Source: Bacteroidota bacterium
GTDB lineage: Bacteria > Bacteroidota > Bacteroidia > Bacteroidales > F082
Direction: 5' to 3'
Assembly: GCA_009773165.1 (NCBI GenBank)
Contig: WOUZ01000006.1
Coordinates: forward strand, 231,484 to 295,483
Length of the DNA stretch: 64,000 nt
Shown here piece after piece: positions 54,401 through 62,327 of the stretch (positions within the stretch are counted from its first letter, which is position 1; each line of letters starts with the position of its first letter). The translations under genes were made by a program, and so were the position numbers. The notes beneath the pieces were generated by a model. It was not told the DNA's origin. It searched no databases and worked only from the letters and a program-made list of their open reading frames with translations.

Positions 54401-55834
54401 CTTCTCTCCCAGAAACTTGCCAATTTTACCCGTGGTCAGGCTGACTCACTACGTAAAGGGATGGGAAAGAAAGACCTGCAGTTGCTGGAGAAACTTCATT
54501 CTGCCTTCCTTGAAGGCGGAGCTGCCAACGGTCACCCCGAAGATGTCCTGAAAAAGATATGGAACGACTGGCTTGCCTTTGCCAACTACGCTTTCAACAA
54601 ATCACATTCCACCTGTTACGCGTTCATTGCTTTCCAGACTGCCTATCTCAAAGCAAATTATCCGGCTGAGTATATGGCAGCCGTCCTAAGCAATAACATT
54701 GGTGATATCAAGCAGGTTACTTTCTTCATGGAGGAATGTAAACGAATGAATGTAAATGTTTTAGGACCCGATGTGAATGAATCGGAATATAAGTTTACAG
54801 TAAATGAAAAAGGTGAAGTTCGCTTCGGACTCGGTGCGATTAAGAATATGGGTGAAGCAGCTGCCAACGCCATACTTGAAGAGCGATTAGCCAACGGGCC
54901 TTATAAAAGCGTTTTCGAGTTTCTGACTAGAAGCAACTTACGTAGTATCAACAAGCGAAATATCGAAGCCCTTGCCACAGCAGGTGCTTTCGACTCATTT
55001 GAAGGTATTCACCGCGCACAGTTTTTCTTTAAGGAAAACAACGATAACCAAACTTTCCTTGAAAAACTGCTGAGGTATGCAGCTCAGGCACAGGAGGCCA
55101 AAAACTCCACGCAGATTAATCTCTTTGGAGAGGCTTCGGAGGTAGAGATTGCAGAACCTACTTTCCCACAGTGTGATCGCTGGTCGAAGATGAAAGAATT
55201 GCAGGAAGAGCTTGATTCCATTGGGTTTTATATCAGCGCACATCCGATGGACAGCTATAAAATTCCAATCCGTTTTTTCACCAACGCAAACATTCAGCAT
55301 ATCCACAACTCCATTCAGGAGTTACAGGGGCATAAACTGAGTTTTGCAGGTCAGGTGACCTCTGCTGAGCACCTGATGAGCCAACAGGGTAACAGTTATG
55401 GTAGGTTTAAGGTGGAAGATCATAATTCATCTATTGAACTTACCATTTTCAGCGAAACTTACCTCAAGGTAAAGCACCTGATGGATCCGGGTACTTTCGT
55501 TTTGATTAGCGCGAGTCCTCAACCTTCGTTCCGTGATAAGGAAAAAATGGAACTCAAAATTCTTGATATACAATTGCTCGACAGGGTTTTGGAACAATCA
55601 GGGCGTGGTGTTCATCTGATTATCAAAGTTGATGAAATGGAAAGCGATGAGATGCAACAACTCATACATATGATTCGTGAAAATCTGAATGGCAAACATC
55701 AATATACCGTTCAGTTAATTGATAACGAACTAAAAACAAAAACAACATTGCGACCCGGAAACGGAAAGGTGAATGCTTCAACATTGCTACCTCAACTCGA
55801 AAAATTTAGTTTTGTTACTTATGAATTGAAATGA
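51497..55834 (+). CDS. dnaE: DNA polymerase III alpha subunit with fused N-terminal 3'-5' exonuclease
   Basis: Replicative polymerase, 1445 residues against about 1160 for E. coli. Residues 1-190 are a DnaQ-like exonuclease: ExoI DTETTGLP (5-12), ExoII GHNLDFDRNILG, ExoIII AHNASADVEATA. The PHP domain starts near 250 with AHLRTHSTFSIL and GLTDTSNL; the metal-binding His of active PHP sites (HLHxHS, TDHGN) are replaced, so it is probably inactive. Polymerase: GPGRGSAAGSMVAYAI, catalytic MPDIDIDFDDEGR (about 675), YRPGPM. A clamp-binding motif QINLFG lies near 1206, and an OB fold (LSFAGQVTSAEH...) is at about 1280-1350. Own promoter and terminator. Confidence 0.97.
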   Translation: MFLIFDTETTGLPRDKNAPLTDFDNWPRVVQLAWQVHGPEGELLEVANHIIRPDGFTIPFNATKVHGITTDFALQKGEPLSEVLSKFNRSLETAHYIVGHNLDFDRNILGAEYLRTGIETSLLEQGQMDTCTEITAQFCQLPGGKGGRFKLPNLEELHKKLFSEGFGDAHNASADVEATARCFLELLRIGVFSSDNKWIDGAFFDRFRSANPSPIEAIGLAIKSNRESEITESETSESANKDIESEAHTHRFAHLRTHSTFSILNSTIDVPDLVKRAIKEQMPAIGLTDTSNLMAAFQFISKVNEHNSNEDKAVAAGTKSEAQHLKAILGCEVYVCRNHTDKSVKDNGFLIPFLAKNKKGYQNLSMLSSISFTEGFYYVARADKELITKYKEGLIVTTGGLGGEVPSLLLNMGEQQAEEALLWWKEQFGDDFYIELNRHGLEEEDFLNQFLLQMAKKHQINYFAANNVHYLEKKDAEAHDLLICIKDNAKKHEPIGRGYGHRFGFPNNEFYYKTEEEMLQLFADLPEAIETIVQIIDKVETFSLKRDVLLPEFAIPEEFLDPLDEEDHGKRGENSYLRHMAYEGAKERYGELTEEMTERLDFELETIAKTGYPGYFLIVQDLIASARKMGVWVGPGRGSAAGSMVAYAIRITNVDPLKYGLLFERFLNPERISMPDIDIDFDDEGRAKVIEYVTNKYGQNKVAQIITYGTLGTKSAIRDIGRALDTDLAIVNKLAASTGNVKLGDFFSLTPDKLSSKYRPEQIEAGESLKKRVGEAGNEGAILKNTLAIEGLVRNTGIHACGIVITPTDLRELVPVTISKESSLWATQFDNSVAESAGLLKVDFLGLKTLSLIRDTIEIIKQRHTIVIDPDTIPLDDHKTFVLFQGGETVGVFQYESAGMQKHLRDLKPSGFNDLIAMNALYRPGPMAYIPNYIKRKNGQEQVAYDLEVMKEILEETYGITVYQEQVMLLSQKLANFTRGQADSLRKGMGKKDLQLLEKLHSAFLEGGAANGHPEDVLKKIWNDWLAFANYAFNKSHSTCYAFIAFQTAYLKANYPAEYMAAVLSNNIGDIKQVTFFMEECKRMNVNVLGPDVNESEYKFTVNEKGEVRFGLGAIKNMGEAAANAILEERLANGPYKSVFEFLTRSNLRSINKRNIEALATAGAFDSFEGIHRAQFFFKENNDNQTFLEKLLRYAAQAQEAKNSTQINLFGEASEVEIAEPTFPQCDRWSKMKELQEELDSIGFYISAHPMDSYKIPIRFFTNANIQHIHNSIQELQGHKLSFAGQVTSAEHLMSQQGNSYGRFKVEDHNSSIELTIFSETYLKVKHLMDPGTFVLISASPQPSFRDKEKMELKILDIQLLDRVLEQSGRGVHLIIKVDEMESDEMQQLIHMIRENLNGKHQYTVQLIDNELKTKTTLRPGNGKVNASTLLPQLEKFSFVTYELK

Positions 55835-55854
55835 AACCTTCGCTGACAGACATA

Positions 55855-55885
55855 AAAAAGGCCAGACTTCACGTCCGGCCTTTTT
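55855..55885. terminator. Bidirectional intrinsic terminator between dnaE and the FadL-like gene
   Basis: AAAAAGGCC and GGCCTTTTT, with an inner GAC/GTC pairing and one mismatch, form a strong stem flanked by A and T runs, serving both convergent genes. Confidence 0.9.
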
Positions 55886-55902
55886 CATTTTATAAGTTTA
55901 TC

Positions 55903-57513
55903 TTAGAAACTCAGGTCGAGACCCAAAGCCATTGTAAAGGCTTTGCGGTTGTAAGTTTCTTTGTAAGCAGGAAAAGGAGCAACAGCAGCAAAATCACGTG
56001 AACCTTCTTTGTAGCTGGTGTTCATGACGCCGAGGTTGATACCGATTTTCTCAGTTACCATATATTGTAATCCACCGCCAATACTGTTAGTGTTTAAGCT
56101 ATGGCTGAGGTCGGTTTGATAAATGTCCATAACGCCGGTGCGTGTAGCGAGGTAACCTGCACTCACAAGCCATTTTTCGTTGAGGGTATATTCCAAACCA
56201 ATTGCATATTCCATGTAGTTTTTATCCATAACCTTATCGTTGGTTACATATTCACCATTGATCATCTTGCCATATTCAGCACCTTTATCAAAGTACATAT
56301 GGAAACCACCACTAACTTTTAACTTTTTGGTTGCATCGAAAGCAGCACCTACTGAAAGCATAGCAGGCATATCGCTTGGTACTTCAGCGCCGTCAGGGAA
56401 CATACCTACGTCATCAACTTTGGTACTGTTTTTTACTTTTACGCTTGCTTTGTGCTCGTATTTGATTCCAATGTTAAGACGGTCGAAATTCAAGTTCACT
56501 CCGATGATAGGAACAATACCTGAGCCACTTTGTGAAGCATCAACTTCTTTATCACTTGTTGCGTTTGCGTTGGCTGTCATTGCAGCTGCCTGACCGGCAT
56601 ACTGTGCAGAAGCGCCTGCAAAGAAACCCTGAGCCTGAGCGATGCTCATATTGGTTGGGTCACCACCGAGAGCAGTGATTGTTCCCTGCAGCGTAGCAAC
56701 TTGTGTAGCTGTGAGGCCGGCAAGAGTTCCACTTGACAAAGGCACCTGTCCGCCGCCGCCATCAATGATTGGTTGAAGGGCAGAACCTGTAGCTCCAAGC
56801 TGACCACTCACAGTTCCGAGGTAGCCTGAAAGTGTGGTAAAGAAAGAAGGAGCACTAACCATTGTGCCGGTGAAGCCTGCACCTGGGAATGTTGGGTTGA
56901 TCTGAATGTTTTTCAGGTAACCTACATAGCTGTTGCTCATGCTTACATAGCGAAGACCTAAAGCAACAGAAATCATGTCATTGATTTTGTAACTTGCAGC
57001 TGCCTGAATGCCGTAATAAATTGATTTTCCTTCAAATTCAGTATCGTAGCTGTATTGAGTTGTTGGAATACCAGCTCCATTGAGTAATGAAGGAAGTCCG
57101 GCAACAACCATTTCAAAAGAAGGAAGCCCATCTTCAAACATAGCGCCGCCGCCGCCGCCGATAGGGTTAAAAGCTAAAGAAGCAGCAAATTTTCCTTTTT
57201 TGTAGATTGCATAAGCAGATGGAAACAAAGGAGCGACTACTTTTCCTTCAAATTCAGATCTGTTGAGACCGGGATAAGTCGTTTTGATGTTTCTGGTTTG
57301 AGTGATGTACTGGTTGCTCACACTGATGTGAAAACCGTCTTTGAGGTAGCTCATCCCGGCAGGGTTGAAGTAGGTAGCATCGAGGCCAAGCGACGCATCA
57401 CGAGCGGGCATTCGGATAAAAGAAGCGCTCTGATTGGTGTTGTGAACAATACCACCAGCCATAGTTACTAGTGCTAAAGCACTAAAGATCAAGGATAAAA
57501 TTGTTTTTCTCAT
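55903..57513 (-). CDS. FadL/OmpP1/TodX-family outer membrane channel
   Basis: A 536-residue beta-barrel for hydrophobic compounds such as long-chain fatty acids. Signal peptide about 1-20. The N-terminal plug region has SASFIRMPARDASLGLDATYFNPAGMSYLKDGFHIS, with the FadL NPAG motif. The C-terminus ends in Phe (LGLDLSF), as barrel proteins do. Residues about 210-325 are a Gly/Ala/Thr/Gln-rich low-complexity insert (for example GLTATQVATLQGTITALGG), probably an extracellular loop; the family is usually about 430-480 residues. A near-consensus TACTTTTA lies about 40-50 bases upstream. Confidence 0.92.
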   Translation of the reverse strand: MRKTILSLIFSALALVTMAGGIVHNTNQSASFIRMPARDASLGLDATYFNPAGMSYLKDGFHISVSNQYITQTRNIKTTYPGLNRSEFEGKVVAPLFPSAYAIYKKGKFAASLAFNPIGGGGGAMFEDGLPSFEMVVAGLPSLLNGAGIPTTQYSYDTEFEGKSIYYGIQAAASYKINDMISVALGLRYVSMSNSYVGYLKNIQINPTFPGAGFTGTMVSAPSFFTTLSGYLGTVSGQLGATGSALQPIIDGGGGQVPLSSGTLAGLTATQVATLQGTITALGGDPTNMSIAQAQGFFAGASAQYAGQAAAMTANANATSDKEVDASQSGSGIVPIIGVNLNFDRLNIGIKYEHKASVKVKNSTKVDDVGMFPDGAEVPSDMPAMLSVGAAFDATKKLKVSGGFHMYFDKGAEYGKMINGEYVTNDKVMDKNYMEYAIGLEYTLNEKWLVSAGYLATRTGVMDIYQTDLSHSLNTNSIGGGLQYMVTEKIGINLGVMNTSYKEGSRDFAAVAPFPAYKETYNRKAFTMALGLDLSF

Positions 57514-57832
57514 AGTTAAGATTTTGATTTGTGCGGGCTAAAAGTATAGCAAGTATTTCATATATCAAAATTTATATTTGTATGTATATTTTTGTTTGAC
57601 AGACCGGGCTGAAGACGTATAGAAAAGTTGATTTGTTGATGCGTTGATTTGTTGATTTGTTGAGGGGCAAACGCAAGAATTAGGTTGAATTTAAGGTTGA
57701 GAATAAGGAAACTATTCAAAAACTATTTCAACACTAATAGATAGAATCAACTATAGTGACAAAAAAATAAGCAGTAAAGTTATAGTTAGAAGCTATACAT
57801 GGTGTGAAGCAATAGTTTTCTTATTACCTGGC
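57514..57832. other. Intergenic region with GTTGATTTG tandem units
   Basis: No gene seen. It holds the -7-like element of the FadL gene, the tandem repeat at 57627-57663, and otherwise AT-rich sequence. Confidence 0.5.
57627..57663. repeat. Short tandem repeat GTTGATTTGTTGA
   Basis: GTTGATTTGTTGAT, then GCGTTGATTTGTTGATTT and GTTGA, about four units of GTTGATTT. The reverse complement (CAACAAATCAAC) recurs at about 60325, 60430, 63430 and 63760. Confidence 0.8.
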
Positions 57833-58900
57833 TTATTGTTTGATAAAGGTTACTTTGGTCAAATAAGCATTGTAGCTTTGTTTGAGTTCCCAGTTTGTTC
57901 CCCCATCCACGGTTTTCATGATCCTTCCGTATTGCGGCCATGTAGATCCCTTAGCGATCGCCAACGCAAACTGGCTGTCCCAGGCATCGATGCCAAACAT
58001 GTATGTACTACCCTGGTTTGTTTCCTGTGAAATCCATGAAGATCCCGTATCATTGGTCAGATAAATATGCCCTGCATCAAGTGCTCCCCACCATGTTTGA
58101 GGGTTAATCATAATCAAGTCATTGATATCGGCATTCATTCCGAAACCGACAGCGCTTAATGAATCATTTTTCCAGGTTGTTCCTCCATCGGTACTGGCAA
58201 CGTAGTGTGACTTTACGCCATATACAACAATCGTGTTTTGGGAAGCGGTAACGCCAATCCATTGATGCCTGTTATAATCATCAGCGGGAGAAATCGTATC
58301 CCATGTGGCTCCTCCATCTGACGTACAACCAATAAATCCTCTTTCAAAGCCATTGTCAATAATTGCTCCCACAACATAAACTTTCTGAGGTGTGATTGAC
58401 CATACACCCCCCATAAACTTGGTGTGAAAGAAGGTCGGGTCAAACATGGTCCATGTATTTCCGCTATCGATCGAGCGATAAACGGTTCCGAAAGAACCAC
58501 TGATCCATATATTAGTGCGGTTCACGATGCAAATAGAGTTCAGCTCTGTATCCGGATTATTTGCAGGTGCCTGAACCTGCATCCAGGTCTTTCCGCCATC
58601 GATCGTTTTCAGAATAACATTTTTGCTGCCGACAGCCCAAACGGTTTGGTCGTCCACTGCCCAAATGTCAAGGACATGGACATCTAGCAATGAAGGATTG
58701 TCTTGTCCCTGCCTCACCCAGTTTTCGCCACCATCAGCCGAATAAAGTATCATACCGTAGCCAGTACTGTCAATACGGCCGGAAATCCAGGCGCATTTTT
58801 TTCGTTCGGAGGGAACTGGATTATCCTCCGTTTTACAAAAGTTAAATACGATTGCCATCATAATCATCACAACCGAAAATAAAAATCTGAAGCGTATCAT
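57833..58900 (-). CDS. BNR/YCF48-like beta-propeller protein (putative lipoprotein)
   Basis: A 355-residue exported protein with repeated Asp-box-like units: ILYSADGGENWVRQ, ILKTIDGGKTWMQV, VYRSIDSGNTWTMF, CTSDGGATWDTI, ASTDGGTTWKND, LTNDTGSSWISQ and MKTVDGGTNWELK. These seven blades suggest a beta-propeller like YCF48/photosystem II stability factors or BNR-repeat proteins; sialidase catalytic residues cannot be identified. The N-terminal hydrophobic stretch with Cys (FNFCKTED) is a weak lipobox, so lipoprotein anchoring is plausible. Function unknown. Confidence 0.82.
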   Translation of the reverse strand: MIRFRFLFSVVMIMMAIVFNFCKTEDNPVPSERKKCAWISGRIDSTGYGMILYSADGGENWVRQGQDNPSLLDVHVLDIWAVDDQTVWAVGSKNVILKTIDGGKTWMQVQAPANNPDTELNSICIVNRTNIWISGSFGTVYRSIDSGNTWTMFDPTFFHTKFMGGVWSITPQKVYVVGAIIDNGFERGFIGCTSDGGATWDTISPADDYNRHQWIGVTASQNTIVVYGVKSHYVASTDGGTTWKNDSLSAVGFGMNADINDLIMINPQTWWGALDAGHIYLTNDTGSSWISQETNQGSTYMFGIDAWDSQFALAIAKGSTWPQYGRIMKTVDGGTNWELKQSYNAYLTKVTFIKQ

Positions 58901-59454
58901 GTCTTATAAATTTGGTTTTATCAAATACTTGTTTTCTTCTGCCTGTTTTTCTAGATACTTGTTGCATGCGAATGCTACTTTCGAAAGTTATCTCAAAGGT
59001 AGTTCATTTCATGATTAATTCTTTAAACCTTGCTTATCTATTTTTTAATTCGCAAGAAAATTAAAAATCGAAGCAAAACACTGTATATAAATAGTTTACG
59101 TATATTTCACATGAAAGTAGCTTTTGGCTTGATCTTGCTTCGGGGAGTTGGGCTTTAGTCTTTTTTGGGTTAAGGTGTTTGATTATGAGTGACAGCCAGT
59201 CAAATGAATCTTTGCAGTGCTCCTGATTTATCACAGATGATTTTTGTCCACAGATGTTCACGGATTTACACGGATGTTTTTCTGCTGCTTTCAGCATCCA
59301 GAAAGGTATAAACCCAGCTGAGCAGATTGATTTTAATTATGTCAACTATTTGCGCCTCACCTTATTTAAGTTTTGGCTTTCATAAATATGTCATTATCAT
59401 GTTGTCACTTCGAAAAAACATTATCTTTACTTATCAAATGAAATACTTAAAAAA
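58901..59454. other. Intergenic region with one copy of dispersed repeat B
   Basis: About 550 bases with no credible gene; a 78-codon minus-strand frame at 59061-59297 runs through repeat B and is rejected. A near-consensus -7 element TATCTTTA (59422-59429) precedes the lipoprotein gene. Confidence 0.5.
59247..59311. repeat. Dispersed repeat B, copy 1
   Basis: About 65 bases with core CACGGATTTACACGGATG and CTGCTGCTTTCAGCATCC, nearly identical to 63540-63604. Within it GCTGCTTTCAGC is a small palindrome. Confidence 0.85.
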
Positions 59455-60018
59455 ATGAAACTCAAAACAAGTTTTTCAAAAAGTAGAATTATTTGGCCAG
59501 CTTACCTGATTATCTTTTCATTGACTGTCATTTCCTGTAAAAAAGACAACGATGACCCACAACCCAGTACCAACATCATTGTAGAGGCTTTCATATCCGA
59601 AACAGGCTTAGGCGCTGTATATTTCGTGGATACCACACTGCTGAACACTGTTAAAAGCTGGCAGGGACAAGGAGACTATCCCGGTGTCGACGACTGGACA
59701 ACAGCCAAAATCCCGGGTAATTTTGATTTATACGGTGGCTTGCCCGGCCAGTCAGAATATTACACGATTAGTCAGACCATCACCGATAACGATACCATCA
59801 TGGTTAATTATTGGGAAAGTCTGCAGGTAAAAGCACATCCTCAGTTTGGTTACCGCTCTATTGTGGGTGTATTCGATATCGAAGACGACTCAATCGTTGT
59901 TGCCATTTCTAAAACTCTGGCGAACCCACAATATGGAGCTGGTGGCGCATGGCAGATTTATGTAGAGAATTTCAATGAGGTGCTACTTGTTTTGGATACC
60001 ATATATCTTAAACAATAA
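59455..60018 (+). CDS. Hypothetical lipoprotein
   Basis: A 187-residue protein with a basic N-terminus, hydrophobic segment and lipobox VISC (Cys about 27), followed by an Asp/Gln/Pro-rich linker (KKDNDDPQPS). The mature part is beta-rich with many aromatic residues (TAKIPGNFDLYGGLPGQSEYYTISQTITDNDT). I recognise no family. It has no close co-directional partner and lies among repeat-rich intergenic DNA. Confidence 0.72.
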   Translation: MKLKTSFSKSRIIWPAYLIIFSLTVISCKKDNDDPQPSTNIIVEAFISETGLGAVYFVDTTLLNTVKSWQGQGDYPGVDDWTTAKIPGNFDLYGGLPGQSEYYTISQTITDNDTIMVNYWESLQVKAHPQFGYRSIVGVFDIEDDSIVVAISKTLANPQYGAGGAWQIYVENFNEVLLVLDTIYLKQ

Positions 60019-60032
60019 ACAATGGTTTTTTA

Positions 60033-60105
60033 GTGACAGGTGACCAGGATGGTGACAGGTGACACGGTGACTTGTGACTGTGATTGTGAAACAGTGACTC
60101 GTGAA
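60033..60105. repeat. Low-complexity GTGACAGGTGAC-type repeat
   Basis: Irregular tandem of GTGACAGGTGAC, GGTGACTTGTGAC, GTGAAACAGTGAC and similar units. Confidence 0.75.
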
Positions 60106-60187
60106 CTTCTACCTTTATGATGTTTGTCATGCATCGCAAGGAAAAGCAATCCTCAACGCAGTAGTCCGTAGAGCTATACTATGCATT

Positions 60188-60416
60188 CCCCTCGTTCAGT
60201 GTAGCTTGCAACTATACTTTAGCGATATTTCGGTCTCCAGACCGGATGGCAATTAATTCCTGTTGACTTCGGTTCACATTGAAAGATTTGGCCATTGGTT
60301 GAGGCCATATGCTTGCGTCAGCTCTCAACAAATCAACTTTATGGGTGGTTGGTGTTAGGCGTTAGCAGAATCCAAAAGTATGGATTTTACGTGCCAACCC
60401 TAAACCTCTCAACCAT
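60188..60416. repeat. Dispersed repeat A, copy 1 (REP-like, two hairpins)
   Basis: About 230 bases beginning CTCGTTCAGTGTAG and ending TAAACCTCTCAACCAT, aligning along its whole length with 63296-63530. It contains hairpin CGGTCTCCAGACCG and an imperfect stem CAGTGTAG/CTATACTT. Confidence 0.88.
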
Positions 60417-60480
60417 CTAAACCAGCCATCAACAAATAAACAAATCAACAGATCAACCCTCATATTGATATCCTTTTCCT

Positions 60481-60504
60481 GTCCTTTCCCTTGATGGAAA
60501 GGAC
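60481..60504. repeat. Perfect 9-bp hairpin
   Basis: GTCCTTTCC and GGAAAGGAC separated by CTTGAT. There is no T run, and no gene stop is close. Confidence 0.8.
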
Positions 60505-60571
60505 CAAAGATCAAGCGCGATTAACGCTAGCTGCCCACAATGAAAAACCGACGGAAATCTAAGCAAGGTAC

Positions 60572-60663
60572 TGTAAAGCACAATGCATTACCTGTTTCCT
60601 TCGATTGGGTTTGGCAGAGCAAATTTTCTTTGGAGAAGGATTTTTGCGGCATTGTACTTTACA
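60572..60663. repeat. 15-base inverted repeat with 62-base spacer
   Basis: TGTAAAGCACAATGC (60572-60586) and GCATTGTACTTTACA (60649-60663) are inverted copies with one mismatch. It could be the remnant of a small element. Confidence 0.65.
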
Positions 60664-61382
60664 AACAGCACCGCTTTGAGGGCGGCGCTGCCTTGCAAGA
60701 CAGCCCGGGAATGGGGTTGTGGGTGAGCTTTGATTAAGGTGGGTAATGGGTGATGGGTGTGTTGATGTTGGGAAAACAGATTAACATGGCAATCAAAGCG
60801 ATAATAATAAAAAAAAGTTCAAGAAAATGCAGGAAAATACAAAGTTTGGAGCTTTCTGTGAGTTTCTATTAGGGCTTAGGTCGTATCTTTGTAAGGATAT
60901 CTCAAAAATGACCCGATAAAAAGGGGTATGATGCTGAAAGCGAACGATAAATAAGGATTAGTAAACAATGAACACTAAACATTTACCAACACCTGAAATG
61001 TTTTTTTTCATCGAATCTAAAATGAATAAGCAATGACAAGACGAAGCAAAATACCATGTTTCAATTCGTGTGATTTCGTAAGATTTGGTATGCGATTATT
61101 CAAAGATGCCTTTGTTGTGCATGACTGCCATGAGTATAATGGCATACTTTTAATTGAAAATCAATTTATGTCTTGTTACGCAACAAAAATTATTTTCTGC
61201 TTCGGGAAGCATAGGTTCGATTGGAAGGCATCAAAGTTATCGGTTTTTTTACGGGTAGCTGTTGTTCAATTAAATCTCAAAACATCGCAACCCAATTGAT
61301 ATATGAAATTATGAAAAAGTTAAATGTTTCATTGGTGTCTTTTTTGCTTATCTTTAAACAGCTCATATTAAAAACAAGAATT

Positions 61383-62327
61383 ATGTCAACTAGATTGAAG
61401 CCCAAACTAATTATTTTCATAATATTTTTTATTCTGAAAGGATTTACATTTGAGATGCAAGCTCAAATTCGATTGCCAGAAGGTTGGCAAGAGTATCTTT
61501 ATTCATTTGATGATTCAACGCATTGGCATAGCCTGACAATTGATACGATCAATAATCCGTTTAATATCTGGCAGATAGGTAAACCTCATAAAAATAGTAT
61601 CAATAGTGCTTTTTCGGGCTCACGTGTTATTATTACCGATACTGTAAATTCATATCCAGCGAATACTCTTTCAAAATTTGAATTTGTACATCATGCACAA
61701 GAAGGATTTATTGAAGGCGTGGTTGCAGTATTTTCGGGGTTTTATTTCGTAAACGCTGACTCACTTTCCGATTATGGTAGCATTGAGTTTTCGCCCGATA
61801 ATGGAAATACCTGGATCAATCTTTTAACAGATACAGATTATAGTGATTATTACCATTGGTTTACAGAAAAACCTGTGTTGACAGGCAACTCTTTCGGATG
61901 GCACTTTTTCGGAATTCAACTCGCCGAAATGAACAAAGTATTTGAGATTGATACTACAACAATAATCAGATACAGAATTTCATTTATTTCTGATGATATT
62001 AATAAACAGAAAGATGGACTAGCATTTGACGACCTTCGTTTTCAGGATCATCTCTTAGGGTTAAACGACGAAAATAATGTTGATAGTTTTGAAATTTACC
62101 CAAACCCAGGCAACGATATTTTAAATGTGAGAGCCAATAGCAGTCTTAATGAACAAATGAGATATACATTGCTCAATATCAATGGCGGACTTATTGAAAC
62201 TAAGACACTGCCAACTAATATTTCTTCAACTATTAATATAAAAGAACTAAAGCCAGGTATATACGTGATATATATTTTAGACAGACATAATAGACCAATT
62301 AAGCAGCAAAAAATTATCAAGCTATGA
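61383..62327 (+). CDS. Small secreted protein with T9SS sorting domain
   Basis: About 314 residues from the ATG at 61383 (signal peptide MSTRLKPKLIIFIIFFILKG...MQA). The mature N-terminal region is a beta-rich module (SFDDSTHWHSLTI, EFSPDNGNTWINLL, DGLAFDDLRFQD) like jelly-roll or MAM-type domains, with no catalytic site recognised. The C-terminal 75 residues (EIYPNPGNDILNVRA...GIYVIYILD) are a type A T9SS sorting domain. The longer frame to 61221 adds a region before the TATCTTTA element and is not preferred; ATG 61311 is also possible. It overlaps the next gene by 4 bases. Confidence 0.8.
   Translation: MSTRLKPKLIIFIIFFILKGFTFEMQAQIRLPEGWQEYLYSFDDSTHWHSLTIDTINNPFNIWQIGKPHKNSINSAFSGSRVIITDTVNSYPANTLSKFEFVHHAQEGFIEGVVAVFSGFYFVNADSLSDYGSIEFSPDNGNTWINLLTDTDYSDYYHWFTEKPVLTGNSFGWHFFGIQLAEMNKVFEIDTTTIIRYRISFISDDINKQKDGLAFDDLRFQDHLLGLNDENNVDSFEIYPNPGNDILNVRANSSLNEQMRYTLLNINGGLIETKTLPTNISSTINIKELKPGIYVIYILDRHNRPIKQQKIIKL

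Larger units (their letters stand above)
60019..61382. other. Long repeat-rich intergenic region
   Basis: About 1.36 kb with no convincing gene. It contains a GTGACAGGTGAC low-complexity run, repeat A copy 1, several hairpins (60481-60504; a 15-base inverted repeat 60572-60586 / 60649-60663), and low-complexity GGGTGATGGG-like sequence. Frames at 60540-60737 and 61033-61299 lack family features, and the first overlaps the inverted repeat. A TATCTTTA element (61349-61356) precedes the next gene. Confidence 0.55.

Noticed and set aside
59061..59297. 78-codon minus-strand frame
   Set aside because: Its start lies in dispersed repeat B and its sequence has no domain or signal peptide.
60540..60737. 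65-codon frame in the long gap
   Set aside because: It spans an inverted repeat and low-complexity DNA, with no family similarity.
61033..61299. 88-codon frame before the T9SS pair
   Set aside because: No signal peptide or domain; it overlaps in another frame the unlikely extension of the next gene. A degenerate gene cannot be excluded.
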